From Membranipora membranacea (lineage: Eukaryota; Bryozoa; Gymnolaemata; Cheilostomatida; Membraniporidae), in contig OU612075.1 of the NCBI GenBank assembly GCA_914767715.1, positions 17,608,001 to 17,672,000 of the forward strand: a stretch of DNA of 64,000 nucleotides, written 5' to 3'. Below, piece by piece: positions 1-12,740 of this stretch (within the stretch, counting starts at the first letter, position 1; every line of letters begins with the position of its first letter). Position numbers and translations under genes: made by a program. The notes below the pieces were generated by a model. That model was not told the origin of the DNA. It saw nothing but the letters and a program-made list of their open reading frames with translations, and did no database searches.

Positions 1-11
1 CAATTTTATTA

Positions 12-485
12 ATTATATTATAAGTTACTATGGCAATTTTGATGCAGAAATACCTGCATATGATAGGTCATAATTTATTCATTCTGTATTTAACCTAAAG
101 ACAGATTTCAAACTTGTTTGAAATTTCACTATATAGTTGTCATTTTTGCTTGGATACATAGGCTATGAGTCAATCGGGTTTTAAAATGAGTTTTATCATA
201 TAAATTTACGTGCGACAATTGATAGACAGCTGGTCATCAAAATTAAGAAATGTCCGTGTACTGACCCAAGACTCACAAAAATCTATATTATGATATGACT
301 CATTTTGAAAGCCTAGATAACTCATAGCCTATTTATCCTAGCAAAAAATGACAACAATTTGGTATATAGCTAGAAGCTTGGACATTTTAAAAAACCAGTA
401 TCTAGGTTAAATCAGAATGGATTATGACCCATCATAGGTAGGTATGTCTGCATCAAAAATTGCCATTGTAAGTTATATAATAATG
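12..485. mobile_element. Long-TIR foldback element 1
   Basis: The two halves are imperfect inverted repeats of each other for nearly the whole length. The block around 22-105 returns reverse-complemented at about 395-480, and the block around 130-215 returns at about 285-370. Landmark words seen on both arms include TGGCAATTTT, GATGCAGA and CATAGGCTATGAG-like strings. No coding sequence is visible. This fits a non-autonomous foldback DNA transposon or MITE. Target duplications are unclear because the ends are AT-rich. It lies directly upstream of the visible 3' exons of transporter copy A. Confidence 0.7.
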
Positions 486-487
486 GT

Positions 488-605
488 ATAATTGGCAGGT
501 ATCCAGATTGATGATTTGCCCGGTGAATCAAAAACCGCAGGCATTATAACTAACATTGAAGTGTCTCCTCTGTATATCCTTACTCTGGGACCGAGTATCC
601 TTGAT
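488..605 (+). pseudogene. Possible upstream exon of transporter copy A
   Basis: A segment after an AG acceptor-like site reads IQIDDLPGESKT, then a hydrophobic stretch and GPSILDA before a TGA. The order (PGE, hydrophobic stretch, LD) loosely matches the SLC18B1 region that joins the two six-helix halves. No clean donor is visible, and two TGA codons follow before the next confident exon at 649. If this is the real exon, copy A is also damaged. If not, the real exon lies elsewhere. No counterpart was found in copies B or C. Confidence 0.25.
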
Positions 606-648
606 GCTTGAGGCACAATGTGAACTTTTCTTTGTTCATTTTTTACAG

Positions 649-2101
649 GGATTTACTTGGTCGTTGATGTTGCCGTCCCAATTCATATGTGCTATATTAC
701 ACCTTGTTTTCACACCGGTAGTGCTCAAAAAGCTTTTCACACAAGTTCAGTAAGTTCAAGTAAAATTGCATGTGACATTTGATTGAGAGACTCAAGCCCA
801 TCAGTTGTTATCGTATACACGTTCAGAGTGCTCATACAGGCACTGCAGATAAACCTGAACGATTGAGGTCCCTACAGATAGTGACGGCGCTTAATCAGTG
901 ACCACAGAGCGGCTACTAAGGTTAAGATGAGGAGGAGACAGTTTTACACACGAGCATCACTTTACTACTCTCTCAAATAACCCTCAACCAATTGAAAAAT
1001 AACAATCTCTAGTATTACAAAAAGGATGTGAAAATGGGATATCATATAATATCAATTAAATTATAAAAGGCAGGCGATAAATAATGAGTTCACACTTAAC
1101 AAGATGGCAAAGCTCAACCACACACACCAGGAGGACAAAACCAATCAGTTGGTCTTCGTTATTGTAATAATTGTTCATTTATTTGTTATTATTTCTGCCC
1201 CTGGAGGTGGATAAGAAATGGTTATTATTATGACATTTCCAGTGACAGCCAGATCCTTCTTTGTGATAACCTGATACATGACAGGTGATGGCAGTCACAA
1301 CTATACCAATTCTTTCTTAGCAAATAAGTTTGAGGGAAGATTTTGTAAACACATTTCTTTTTTTATTTCTAGGTACGAATGGTGGTATACGCTTATCGTA
1401 GATGTTTTTGTCTCTCTGGCTTATATGCCACTGAAGATAGTTCCCTATGAAGTATCTCTTAATCTAGCAAGGTGAGCAAATCCCACCAGTTTCTCTCTCT
1501 TTCACATCACACAGTGTGAGAGAGTATCTCAAACACAGAAATACCACATACAAATAATCTCTGACAGCTAGTTTTGAAGCAGTTATGCTATATTTTGAGA
1601 CTGAAGAAATTCATAGAACTTCTTGCTAAAGATAATGTATAGTGTCGAAATTGCCCCTCCCCCCCCCCCAGGAGACATTGTAAATTTGTAAATTTTTACT
1701 TCTCTGTTCCAGATTAAGCGGATACGAAAAAGATAGTTTGGCTACGCATGGCATTTTAGCTGGTCTGATAAACTTTGGGTATAATCTTGGTGCTTCAGTA
1801 TCGCCTGCAATAGGAGGAGTTATCGCTGAAACATGGGGATTTGAGACAAGCACTGAGGTTGTAGCATGCATGTTATCTTCAATGGTAAGTTTCCAAATCT
1901 CACATCTGCAAAATAGTATGTTTTGATTTTGTGTATGATGCGAAAAGACTCAAACTTATCCGCTGCCGGAGCTGCTTGTCTGTTTGAGTACACATGGACC
2001 AGAGTCTAATTAAATGTTCTCTTCACCAGGGTTTAGTGAATGGTGTATATCTGCTGGCCATGAGATATTCAGGAAAACATCTGAGACCAAAGGATGATTG
2101 A
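649..2101 (+). CDS. SLC18B1-like MFS transporter, copy A, 3' exons
   Basis: This is the C-terminal part of a major-facilitator transporter resembling SLC18B1 (vesicular polyamine transporter family). Exons are 649-749, 1373-1471, 1713-1884 and 2030-2101, all with AG/GT borders and compatible phases (0-2-2-0), ending at TGA. Recognisable family features, in order, are a hydrophobic helix beginning GFTWSL, a helix with YMPLKIVPYE, and a segment with HGILAGLINFGYNLGA then PAIGG. The last matches the SLC18B1 stretch around GPTLGGFLYE in the final helices. The product would be an integral membrane protein. The 5' exons lie outside the window or were lost. No lesion is seen in these four exons, unlike copies B and C. 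A weak AATAAA lies at 2907, rather far away. Confidence 0.72.
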
Positions 2102-3956
2102 CAAGGGAGTAGATTCTTGTGATGCTGAAGACCAACATACGGATCTGTACAATATGGGGCGGATTTGTAGATCATGAATTCTTAAATTCAAACTATGCTG
2201 ACATTAAATTGTACTTTCATTCTTCGGGTCTTCATGATGTAGCCCTAACTCTGTGTAAACAAAAGTAATACAATTATGTTCATGAAGTTTGTTAGCAGAT
2301 TTTTTACGTGTACTTATGTGTGTAAAAAAAGAGTGTCTTGCTTTTCCTAACACTTGCACTTGCACTTGCACTTGTGTAACATAACAATCAGTTGACCTCG
2401 TTAAGGACCATGGGATGCGAAATAAGTAGAGGCAGTGGAGCTCAGACAATTCTTCTTCACCGGAATTTATAATGGAATGATATGAACTTGGAGAAATGCT
2501 AATGTTATTTCCACTGTTTTCGTAGTTAACTTGGAAAATCACCATTGTCGTTTCCCCCTGTTTTCATAAGTGAACCATGTCAACTTGGAGAATTGCTAAA
2601 GTCATTCCCCCCTGTTTAAGAAATTGACCAATATGAACGTGGATAATATTAATTACTAATGTTGTTTCTCCCCCCCCCCCCCCGTTTTCGTAAGTGAAAC
2701 ATGTGAACGTCCCTTGCTTATGGTACAGAATTAATTGTTGTTTCCAATGACAAGAACAAGTTATTTCGAAGCAACATTTTGATATCATAGAAAATAACTA
2801 ATGTACAGTTGGCGTGTTTCGGCCTGGAATGGCTACCATAAAAGCGCTGGGGGCCCAATGAACATCAGCTTTTTGGAACCAAAACTTCAAGCCAACACAC
2901 CTATTGAATAAAAGACTGCTGTATCTTCATATCACAGTTTTCTGTATTTTACACACTTTTGTCTCACCAGGTTGGTTAAAATAAAATGTAGTGAAAGTAA
3001 CAAGTAAAACATATAGTTGGATTTCTTCTCCACTGACCTCGTAAATAGAATCTGGATTAATATATCGTACAATTGAACTTTAATGTACATTTCGCTTTTC
3101 CAACATAGCAGTGTGATGAATTAGGCTTGATCCTGTGAAATCATTCTTCTCAATCTCAATCAATTTAATGTTCTGTTATTTCCAGGGAAATGTTAAAACT
3201 TTTTATTTGATTCGCTCCTATTATCATCGACTTATCTGATAAAGTAGAGTAATTGATAGGGTATTAATAAAGCTAAAACCCGACCCGACTCGGTTCCAAC
3301 TTGACTCATTTCCAGCCCGATGAGGCAAAACCCCTGTTGTCAGGACTGGGTTTAGTGCCAGCATTACTACTTACATGATCGGGCAATTCATTGAAAATCA
3401 AAGTTTATCGTAAATATTCCTTAATTATAGTAGCCTGGGTTCATTGATTTCTGATCATGGCTGTTTTTAAATCCTTACTGTGTAATTGTCTACTCAGGCA
3501 TTGAGAGAGGATAACCTTTATATGACAATCCAAATTATCTATGCAGATCAAGAATCCATGTTAGGTGCACCGTTTTGATACTGTAAGAGTCATAATTCAT
3601 AGGGGAGATCAAATGTGAAGTTGCTATAATTAACTTGATTGTTGCAAGAACTTATTTCATGGTTTTAATTAGTTACTATTGTGGGCATTTATTTACCTAT
3701 GCTGATTTCAATCGACGTTTGATACAAAACCCTTGGGCATTTGGGTCTATCCTCTCTAAATGCCTCACAGGATAATCATCAATGTCTTCAATCACCAATG
3801 TGAAGTTTCTTGAGTAGATGGATGCTGAGAATACTCCCCAATACTTTGCTTATTCGCTTTCCGTTGCTGATTCCCGGAGGATCACATGACTTGACACAAT
3901 GAACGGCTTATTTTGATTCCGTGAATAACTCATTTGATGGGGTTTTTCATTTTAAC
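2102..3956. other. Non-genic spacer after transporter copy A
   Basis: This is the 3' flank of copy A and spacer up to the retrotransposon at 3957. It has a C-run near 2671-2684 and no open frame with recognisable protein similarity. The first exons expected for copy B (helices 1-3) were searched for by eye and not found. Confidence 0.5.
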
Positions 3957-5500
3957 GTTTATTGACAAGCAATCTTCATCATTAAAATGATGTTCTTCCT
4001 ATTGTGCCAAGATAAAACAAAAATAAATAAATATGGAATAAAAAAAATAACGAAGAAATATGGAAGATGAAGACTAACAATGAAAATGGTTATGTCTTAG
4101 ACATGTAATACATGAATGCATATTATCGGAATAATTTTAAATTGTTTGCAGACCTGATATGTTGCGGAAGGCTATTGAAAATTATAGAAAGATTGCAAAA
4201 AAAATTGTTCGATGGAGGTTTCAGATAATGCATGTCTCTCATCTGAAAACGATGTATATTAAATGAAAACTGCTCACATATATAACATGGAGCCAACATA
4301 TTAAGTATTTTATAGCTATAAGTGGCAGAGAAATAACTGGCAAGCTGTGGTAAGGGAAGAAGATTTAATGATCTCGAAAGATCCTGTGTTGATATCAGAT
4401 GCCTTGGAATGAAATGAACAAAGGCGATAAGCCTAAAAGCCAGCTTCTGTAGTAAAATTATTGGATTTGTTATGTGAGCAGGGGCTAAGTTATAGTAAAT
4501 ATGAATACCATAGATGGTGGTGGTGGTGGTGAAAGGTCATCGCCGCTTTCCTTCCAATGCAAAATCTGCATTGCTGAAAAAGTGCAAGATTAGCATTTAG
4601 CTTTTTTGAAATATATTCAAATTTCAACATGATCAGTCTATGACAGTGTGTCTTGTATCATATAGCCAAAGAGTTTAGTTTTGGCTTGTCTCTCAAGTTC
4701 AGATCCAGAAATTGATAATGAAAATTTTGTGTTGGGTGATGTATTACAAAGAAGATAGTGTGATTTCTTTGTGTTGATCACCATTTTGTTTGACTTACAC
4801 CATTGGTTTATCTCACTGAGATCAATATTGCAAGATCCCTCTAACTGAAAAATGTCGTGGCTTTTGGCAACAAAAGTAGTATCATCAGCGTAAGCATTGA
4901 CAGTAGAGATGTAAGTTTAACAGATCATTGATGAATATAGAAAATAATGTTGGGGCAATGATTGAGCCTTGAGGGACACCTTTCCGAATAGGTAGTAATG
5001 TGGAATTTAACTGGTTGAAAGTTACATATTGTTTTCTATCATTTAAAAAAGAAGCTAGCAGTTTATGGGATGATCCAGTTATGCCATATCTAGACAGTTT
5101 CTGAAGAAGTGTAGCATGATCAACACAATCAAACGCTTTTTTAAAGTCCAGAAATATTATAGAAATGTAATAACCTTGAGATTCACAGTCTAGACAATCA
5201 CTAAATACCTTATGCATAGCATCTGCGCAAGAGAAACCTTTTCTGAAACCTGACTGTAAATTGTATAGGATTTGATTTGATTTTAAATGTCTGAAGGTGA
5301 ATATTGATGTGTTTCTCAAAGATTTTGGATAAAATTGGTAAAACTGAGATTGGTCGAAAGTCGGATGGAACATTTCTATCACCACCTTTAAAAATAGGTG
5401 TGACTCTAGCTGATTTCCATTCTTTTGGGAAAACTCCTTCAACCAAAAATAAATCTATTTATCATGTCAGTAAGGATTCAACAATATAGGGGAATGTTTT
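3957..5500 (-). mobile_element. 5'-truncated CR1/L2-like non-LTR retrotransposon
   Basis: This is a decayed reverse transcriptase read on the minus strand. Conserved blocks appear in the expected order from high to low coordinates: FPKEWKSARVTPIFKGG, FRPISVLPILSKIFE, GFRKGFS, FLDFKKAFDCVDH, GVPQGSIIAPTLFSIFINDL, then the catalytic YADD near 4874-4892 after a frameshift at about 4910. The C-terminal part, with LLPLPQLASYFSATYSYKILN-like text, lies at about 4130-4560. The 3' end is near 3957. The 5' truncated end abuts the disrupted exon of transporter copy B. A second, shorter copy of its 3' part is at 42951-43747. CR1/L2 clade assignment is inferred from motif style. Confidence 0.8.
4512..4532. 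repeat. (GGT)n microsatellite
   Basis: A short run of GGT/TGG triplets lies inside the retrotransposon's 3' coding part. Confidence 0.8.
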
Positions 5501-6336
5501 GAAACCTTATCTGAAACCTGTTCTTTCCACTTTGTATGCTGTCTCAAATTATAGTAGGAAATGGTGCAGTCATGTTAACTGTGGCTATGACGAGTACTCT
5601 TATGGTTACAACAAGTTTCAGTTCTTCTACTATTATAGTGAGTGATATCAGTTATTAGTTACGTAATGCTAGGTACACATACCAGCACCATGAATCATAT
5701 CACATCGTTTTAAGGTAAGGCCACACACTCGTGTTAGTTACCACTAATTCTTGCAAATTAAATTTGTACTCATATCAACCTGCCACACATAATTGTCATC
5801 TCCTTAATTCGTGCTAACAGTGATATAAAAAATTATACCAAAGCGAAGCTGATTCTCCTTGTTTATTCCAAAGAGCCAAGTGATTCAGCTTCTGAATATG
5901 CTTAGGCTCAACCAGCTCCTTGTAATTATTCATTTTGATACCCCGTAAGTCATTGATCCCTACTCCCTCTTGCTTCAGGCCCAAATCAATGTGAAGCTCC
6001 ACATATTGATCATCCATTCCATCTTTTTATCCAAAGTTGATTACATTGATATGGCCTTTACTTATCAATCAGATTAGACAGCCAATCAGATAGCATTTCA
6101 TGAATTTTCTTACTATTTGGTTGCGTTAATCGTTAGCATACAACATTCCACGAATTTGTGGGAATCCAAATCCGCATGAATAGATTTTGCGAAAATTTTC
6201 TTCTAATCGTGAGAAATCAACCCCGCATGGTCTCACCTTTTTCTCATTTATTACTATTTTTCCAAATGAATTTTGTGGGTTTGCTCTGAGCCCAAAGGAT
6301 TAGTTTCCACTAAACTGTTGGGGATAAAGCTTCCCT

Positions 6337-6480
6337 GGTGTGGCTGAGCGGTAGGCAACTTTGAATTCAGCAAGAGAGTCCTGAGTTCAAATCCTGTTGG
6401 CGGCAGATTTTTAATTGATGTTTTTTCTCAGCTCTATTCATGAGAATGGTTGCATATTTTGAGGTCAAGCCAAGAGGTGA
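6337..6480 (+). mobile_element. tRNA-derived SINE-like segment
   Basis: It begins with an A-box-like TGGCTGAGCGGTAGGC and, about 40 bases later, a B-box-like GAGTTCAAATCC, followed by an unrelated tail. A functional tRNA is unlikely because no good acceptor stem can be drawn. It is best read as a SINE head. Confidence 0.4.
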
Positions 6481-6482
6481 CA

Positions 6483-7800
6483 TTCATTCATTCATTCATC
6501 GTTTATTACAGTCTCATGTTTGAGAAATATTTTGTTTTCGCTGAGCAATAAAAGTTATGGTGTAAACATTAAAAAGTTTTGGTCTGGTTGGTTTTAAAAA
6601 TTGAAAAAAAATAAATAAACAGTAAGAATTATCACTAGTTGGCTAAAGAAGTATACTATTTAACTTCCGCACACAGAGGGACCGGAAACAGACAGTTTGT
6701 ATGTTTACCCTCGCTTTGATTGCTCTGTATCGACCAGACGTAAGTTTATCGAACGTAAATACTGGGTCAGCGTGGTCAGTAGCTACGAGTCTGAGGCATC
6801 TTGTTCTCATCACTCTTTCGTATATTGCCTCGATGGTGTCAAACTTGCAGCTACCTAGATAGCCTGCAAGGCTTATAACTTTATTGAGCGATTTCCTAGA
6901 TGACGAGGATAAGTGGCCATATAAAGTGCTAAGGTGGTAAAAAAATATACATTCAATAAAAGTAGTATAGCATTGCATTCTAAGAGGCACAGCTCTATGC
7001 ATTGAATACAGCTTCTTCATGATGTAAAGTCTCTTGCGGGCTTTCTTGATGACTTCGATGGAATGTTCTTGGAACTTAAGCTTTTTGTCAATAATAGTTC
7101 CTAAGTATTTAAAACTGTCAACCTGCTCTACATTATTACCATTGATAACTAAGCTATCATGTACAGGAATGTCTCTAAGATTGCACAATACAAGCTCCTT
7201 TGTCTTTGACACATTCAAAAATAGATCATTATCATGACACCAACCAGCCCAATCTTGGGCAGCATTACCCATACATGAAACATCACTTCTCGACAAAAGC
7301 TCAATCAATACTGTGTCGTCAGCATATTTAATCAGATGAAAGTTACCAGAGCTAGGCTTAGGCATATGCTGTACATATATTGAAAAAAAGAAGGGGACTG
7401 ATAACACAACCTTGTGGAGTTCCGACAGAGGTAGTTAGTGCTGATGAGAGGCCCTGTTCAGTGAGAACCCTCTGAGAGCGGTTTGTCATAAAGTCATATA
7501 CAAGGTTGAGTATTGCGGGATTCAGACTGGTTTCTTGCAGCTGGTTGCAGAGTGTGGTAGGGCTGATAGTATTGAATGCACTTGAGTAGTCTATAAATAG
7601 ACATCTCGCATGATTCTTAGCATTATTGTCAAGATGTTCTGTGACTATGTCTAGTAGGGATGCTAGTGCTTCAGTGGAGCGGTGCTGCTGATATGCAAAC
7701 TGAGTATTATCGGTGAGACATGGTTTGAGAAACTGTAGCAGAAGCTTTTCAAATACATTAGATATTGTAGGGGTGAGCGCGATCGGACGGAACTCAGCTG
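6483..7800 (-). mobile_element. Non-LTR retrotransposon fragment with (ATTC)n end
   Basis: The minus strand encodes reverse transcriptase blocks FIDYSSAFNTI, GTPQGCVISPLLFSIY, KYADDTVLI and a thumb/C-terminal region with YLGTIIDKKLKF. A frameshift near 7400 separates the PQGC block from the YADD block. The lower-coordinate (3') end carries ATTCATTCATTC repeats near 6483-6500, the short simple-repeat tail usual for CR1/L2-like elements. It lies in the first large intron of transporter copy B. Another family member with similar style is at 9020-9850. Confidence 0.78.
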
Positions 7801-7844
7801 ATCTCAGCTGATCTTGGCCAGCCTCAAAATTTTAATAACTAATT

Positions 7845-7883
7845 GAGAAGATTAACTATGTTTCAAACATAGTTAATCTTCTC
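7845..7883. repeat. 39-bp near-perfect palindrome
   Basis: Two 19-bp arms (GAGAAGATTAACTATGTTT and its complement) surround a single C. Pairing continues imperfectly a few bases outward. It sits at the 5' border of the retrotransposon fragment and could mark a rearranged insertion junction. No direct repeats flank it. Confidence 0.8.
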
Positions 7884-9019
7884 GATTAGTAATGAAAATC
7901 AGTCCATTCATCATCAACGTGATAAATGTGAAATGTCATGATAGGAATGGGCAGTGTGCTCTTTGTCGAAGGAGTAAGATTTACTACGCTACTTAATATT
8001 GTCGGGTGAAATAGAGCAAGGGTAAAGGCCAATTTCCCTTCTACCGATCCTAGCAGAATTATTGTGTTTTATATCGAAAGATACAATTTATTCTCAGACA
8101 CTTTACTTTCGAGGATATTACTTAACTGAGCAAAACTATCTTTGAACATATATGAATATGAATACATAAAATATTTGGAGCATTGTGCCAGGTCTCCCTC
8201 AAATAATTAGTGGGTGGTTGAGAGGTCTGTAGGGCACCGTTTTTTACAATGGCCCAACATTCAACAAGCGAACCAAACTATAATATGTTCAGCCATTATG
8301 ACCCAGATTCATGTATGATATTAACCAATTTGTTGAATACCAGTTTGGTTAATCCTATGTTTATGATTTGAGTGGTGTGAGTTCATTTATGTTTATGATG
8401 ATTGTTTGATTTTAATGTATGGTGAGAGAACTAAAAACTCTTCTTGATTACAATTGTGGACAGCACTTAATGCATAGATTTTAACACTTATTGAATACTT
8501 GCTTGCTTTATTCCATGAAAGCGGTAAATTTCTTTTGCTGATAGTGATATTCATTTGTATGATGACTGTATTTATAGAGCATACTGGAGGGAACACTAGC
8601 AGTTGGATTCATGGGTGGACCAGCTGTCGGAAAAGTGCTTTTTTAGGTATAATGATGTTGATGTTTGCACATATTCATATTAACAATCTTGTTGGATCTT
8701 TAGATGTTCACCTATTTGTTGTCTCTATTTTGCTTCGAAGCACCATTCCATATCAATTTATCACGATGACAACCCAATAAATAAATGTGTGGACCTACTA
8801 GTGGATATATATGCGATCAACCATATCTATGTTTTCTCATATATATTTTGCTAGATTGGTGGGTATGTTTTCTACTTCACAGTGATCGGAGGTTTGACTA
8901 CACTACTATCTCTACTGATACTTCTAACAGTACCAAGTTTTAGTGAGTTGTTACAAACTGTTTTTCTAAATTTGTTGTATAAATAACCCCGAATGGTATT
9001 CATGTATGGGAGAGAGAGA

Positions 9020-9850
9020 GATTGTTTTATTGCGTAGCATCAATGATGAAGCAAAATTATTGTTTGCTATACTGTAATTTGTTTAAAGAACGAGTTGTGC
9101 GGCACTTAGCTGATAAAAATGTCTTCCTACCTGGAACATAGTGTTTGTTAAAAATATATTCTTCATCATCAATAAAATTTACTGCAGTACTAAAAATTCG
9201 GTCTGAGATCAAATTAGGAATGTCACAACTGTATGAGGTAGCAAAAGGAGATAATAGCTGCGGTCTCTCCTTTGCCGTGCAAGAGTTAAACCAAACTTCT
9301 GAATTATATAATAAAATTGAGCATTGGATGGATAAAAAGATTTGAACTTGGACAATGCATAAAATCTGCTTTTCAATCTACGAAAAATGAGTTTATTATT
9401 ATCAGTCCATTTTACATCATCATTAAAAATAGTACTCAGATACTTAAAACATTGGACATTCTCTACTGGGTTGTTATCAATAAAAACATTAGAAGTGACT
9501 TCCTGCGATCTACTGAAGTCAAAGATCATCTCTTTGGTCTTGTTGGTATTTAGTATAAGACAATTGGCTTTGCACCATTCATAAAATCATTTATAGCTTT
9601 GAAATAAAAGTCGTCACTATTGCTGTGACCTAATAGGCCCAAAATTACCATGTCATCGGCATACTTATAAATCTTTATGTTAGGGTGATCAGATTGAACC
9701 ATGTCAGTGTAGATAGAAAATAACAATGGAGATAAAACACACCCCTGTGGGCAGCCAGTACTACTAGGTAAAATATCAGATTTGTGACTGGAGATTCTTA
9801 CATGTGAGTGAAAAAGTTTATCTACAAAGCTTTGTGGCAGTAGACATTCT
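9020..9850 (-). mobile_element. Non-LTR retrotransposon fragment
   Basis: The minus-strand reverse transcriptase remnant includes GCPQGCVLSPLLFSIYTD, KYADDMVI and a KTKEMIFDFSR / FKYLSTIFNDDVKW region, the usual post-YADD motifs. Several frames are broken. It sits inside the enlarged intron of transporter copy B. A (GA)n run lies at 9009-9021. Confidence 0.72.
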
Positions 9851-9989
9851 CAACACCATGAAGGCCTCTGCATATCCTGTAGTTTTAGAAGTTTCTAAGG
9901 TTAGTTCAATCAGGAAGAAGAAAATCAAGATTTTGCCTGATTTTAAATCCTGCTGCAGCCTACTGACTACTGTGCTCTGTTGATTCCTC

Positions 9990-12740
9990 TCACCTATTTG
10001 CTCACTGGTGGATGCGGCTGCGCTGATAAGAGATAAAAAGTCCATCTGTTGGAAAACTCCCGAAGTTACCTCGCTAATCAAAGAGGCCCAAAAGGCTTTT
10101 AATAATTTTATTGACTCAGGCTTTGAAAAATCATCTAGTTCTTGGGACATTTATACGGCTATCAGAAATGAGAAAAATGCAATGGCAATATTCTGAATGA
10201 CCTATCTTTATCCAATCACTTACCCTGGCAATAAATTTTGAGAGCTTGAGATTGAGGGCACAAAAGAGCCAACAGTTCAAATTAATTCTTCTAAACCATT
10301 GGAGCAAAATTAAAAAACCAAGCTAGTGTGTCAAGCCAATTCAGTAATACAAATGATTTGGCTATTGACCCTTGTACTTAAGCTATTTCAAAGTTTGTTT
10401 TTGAAGCAGCCCATAATCTCCACTCAATGAAATTCAGAAAAACAGGGGAATCAAGCCAAATTCTTGCTTTTGTATACACAATTTTACCGCTTTTAATCCT
10501 TAATCCACACATAATAAATTTGTCTCTTTGCAACAATCTATTTCCAGATGTTTGGAAGAATGCCCTTATTATTCCTAACTTTATAGTGCCGGAAAAAAGA
10601 CAGGCTAAAGAATTACCGTTTGATATCCCTTCTCCCTATTTTGAGATAAGTCCTTGACAAAATTGTGGCCTCAAACGATTGAGAGTTTATTGAGTCCAAC
10701 GAACCTTTGAGCAGCACACAATTTGGTTTTCGTTCTGGAAGCTCTACTTACCGAATCTTAATATAAATACATGTATTTGCAACCAGTGTCATATCATTGG
10801 AAATGTTTTGCAATCAGTGCCAGATAAAAAAAATTGAAACAGAAGAAGAAACAGAAGGGAAACAATAATATCATCAATGATGTTGGTCAAGTTTATAATA
10901 ATGTGGTTGAACTTCTCAAATCCAGTTGGCGAATAAAATAAGATGTATGTATATGTATATATATATATATCTCGTGATAGTTCTAACTGTTTAACCCTCG
11001 CTGCGATGGACGTCAAAAAAGCTTGTGACTGTGTAAATCCATTGAATTGTACTATTCTTAGAATAGCATTTTCAACTCACCATTCTCCAATCAGGGAGCT
11101 GTATTTTCCAATTGACATTCTCACAATATTCATTTGACATCGAGCTCAGTCCATAGTAGCTTTTTGGAGTTTGCGCAATGTTTGGTTATTAAAAAAATCA
11201 ATTTTCTGTGAGCAACAATTTGTATAAACTAGTGGCTTTTTCTTTTATTTGGATTTAATTTCGAACATAACAATTGTTATTTATGCTTGTTTTGATAATA
11301 TAAAACAATAAAACACTATGAAATAAATCAATAAATAAATGAATATTTTATTAGAGACTGCACTATATCCGGTCAAATGCATCTTGTTGTAACCTCTACT
11401 AGGGACAGCCAATCACATAGCATTTCACATAGCAAATCACATAGACATCTATAAGCTTAAATTCTTAGAGGATTGAGGAGTTCATAAAATCAAGTAAGTA
11501 TTCCTGAATTGAGTGATTACTGTTTATAAGGCTATGAGTGAGCTGCTGTTCCAGTATTGAGTTCAGTGCGTAAATCATATACTGTTAGTAACCAATTTTA
11601 CTCAAAAATTCAACTTCACACTATCAACAGCAGCCTCTTTACAAAATCATTTATCAAACAGGTCTCAAACCATGAAAGTAAATGGTATTTTATCTGATAA
11701 GAATCAAAATCTGGGGTTCCTCAAGGGACTGTTTTGGGCCCATTACTCTTTATTGTCTTTATTGATGATCTCTCTACTTAAAAAATTGCTATCTGTTCAA
11801 CGATGACTGTCTGATGATAACCAGTGGAACTGAAGAAACCAAATCCATAAAAAATATGGAACATTAATTGCCTTAAGACTTGCATAATTGCAATAAATTG
11901 GTACTCAACTTGCATCAATGGTCATTTGCAATTTTAATAACACGAGCTTTCCCAAACTAAATTTTCAGGGCATGTCTTTCGAGCTTTCGGGCAATTGAGA
12001 CCTTTAATCAATTTTAAGTTTTAATATGAATTTGAATTCCATGTCAAAAAGATTATGAAAAAACAATTTTACCCTATCATAGCACATTTTGAGAAATAAT
12101 CGTGTGTCTTTGAACGAATCCTTAGCTGCAGTCTGATACACGGGTTAATCAGGCCAAACCTTAAATATTACACACCATTGTTAAAAACGTTGCTCTAAAG
12201 AAATTATATTGAAAATACATCCTAAGAATCGTGTCAACGGGTTGTGACGAGGCAAAGGCACAATATTCATTTAATCGCTAAGCGATACCATTATTTTTAC
12301 CCTCTAACATTTGTCTGAACTGATAAACAAATTGGTCCCATTTACAGATGCAAGCCTTATGCCTTTAAAATTAAAAAGTGATATGAGGCTTGGTAAAAGT
12401 TATTGCTTAATGCTATCCGAAAACAAATACATATTCTCCCTCGCGAATTTTGGTACCAAATTATACAACGAGTTGCCCCCGATCGTTAAGCTGTTCCATG
12501 ATCTCGAAGTCAGCCGTCAAAGCCACATTTTTAGTGCATGAACTTTCTACACCTTATCACTTGCATTTTATTCTTTATTTTCTCCGTATTATAGTCAATT
12601 TCAAACTTCCTTTTCCCATTTTTTGTACTTGCGATTTTAACCTGTAAATTATTAATCTTTTTGCATCTATCTGCATGAAAAACATTCCTAAAGATGATTG
12701 TAGATTGACAATAAAAGTATTATATATATAGGTTCTGGTC
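9990..12740 (+). mobile_element. Highly decayed non-LTR retrotransposon, plus strand
   Basis: Scattered pieces lie in the order expected for a non-LTR second ORF. They are an inter-domain stretch near 10008-10190 (KTPEVTSLIKEAQKAFNNF), a WKNALIIPNF block at about 10555, a QFGF-like block near 10720, an AMDVKKACD block at about 11005, a PQG-like block near 11715, and a C-terminal IFSLANFGTKLYNELPP block at about 12435. Many stops and indels intervene. It ends near a (TA)n run at 12721-12730. The order supports one old insertion, but adjacent independent fragments are possible. Confidence 0.5.
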
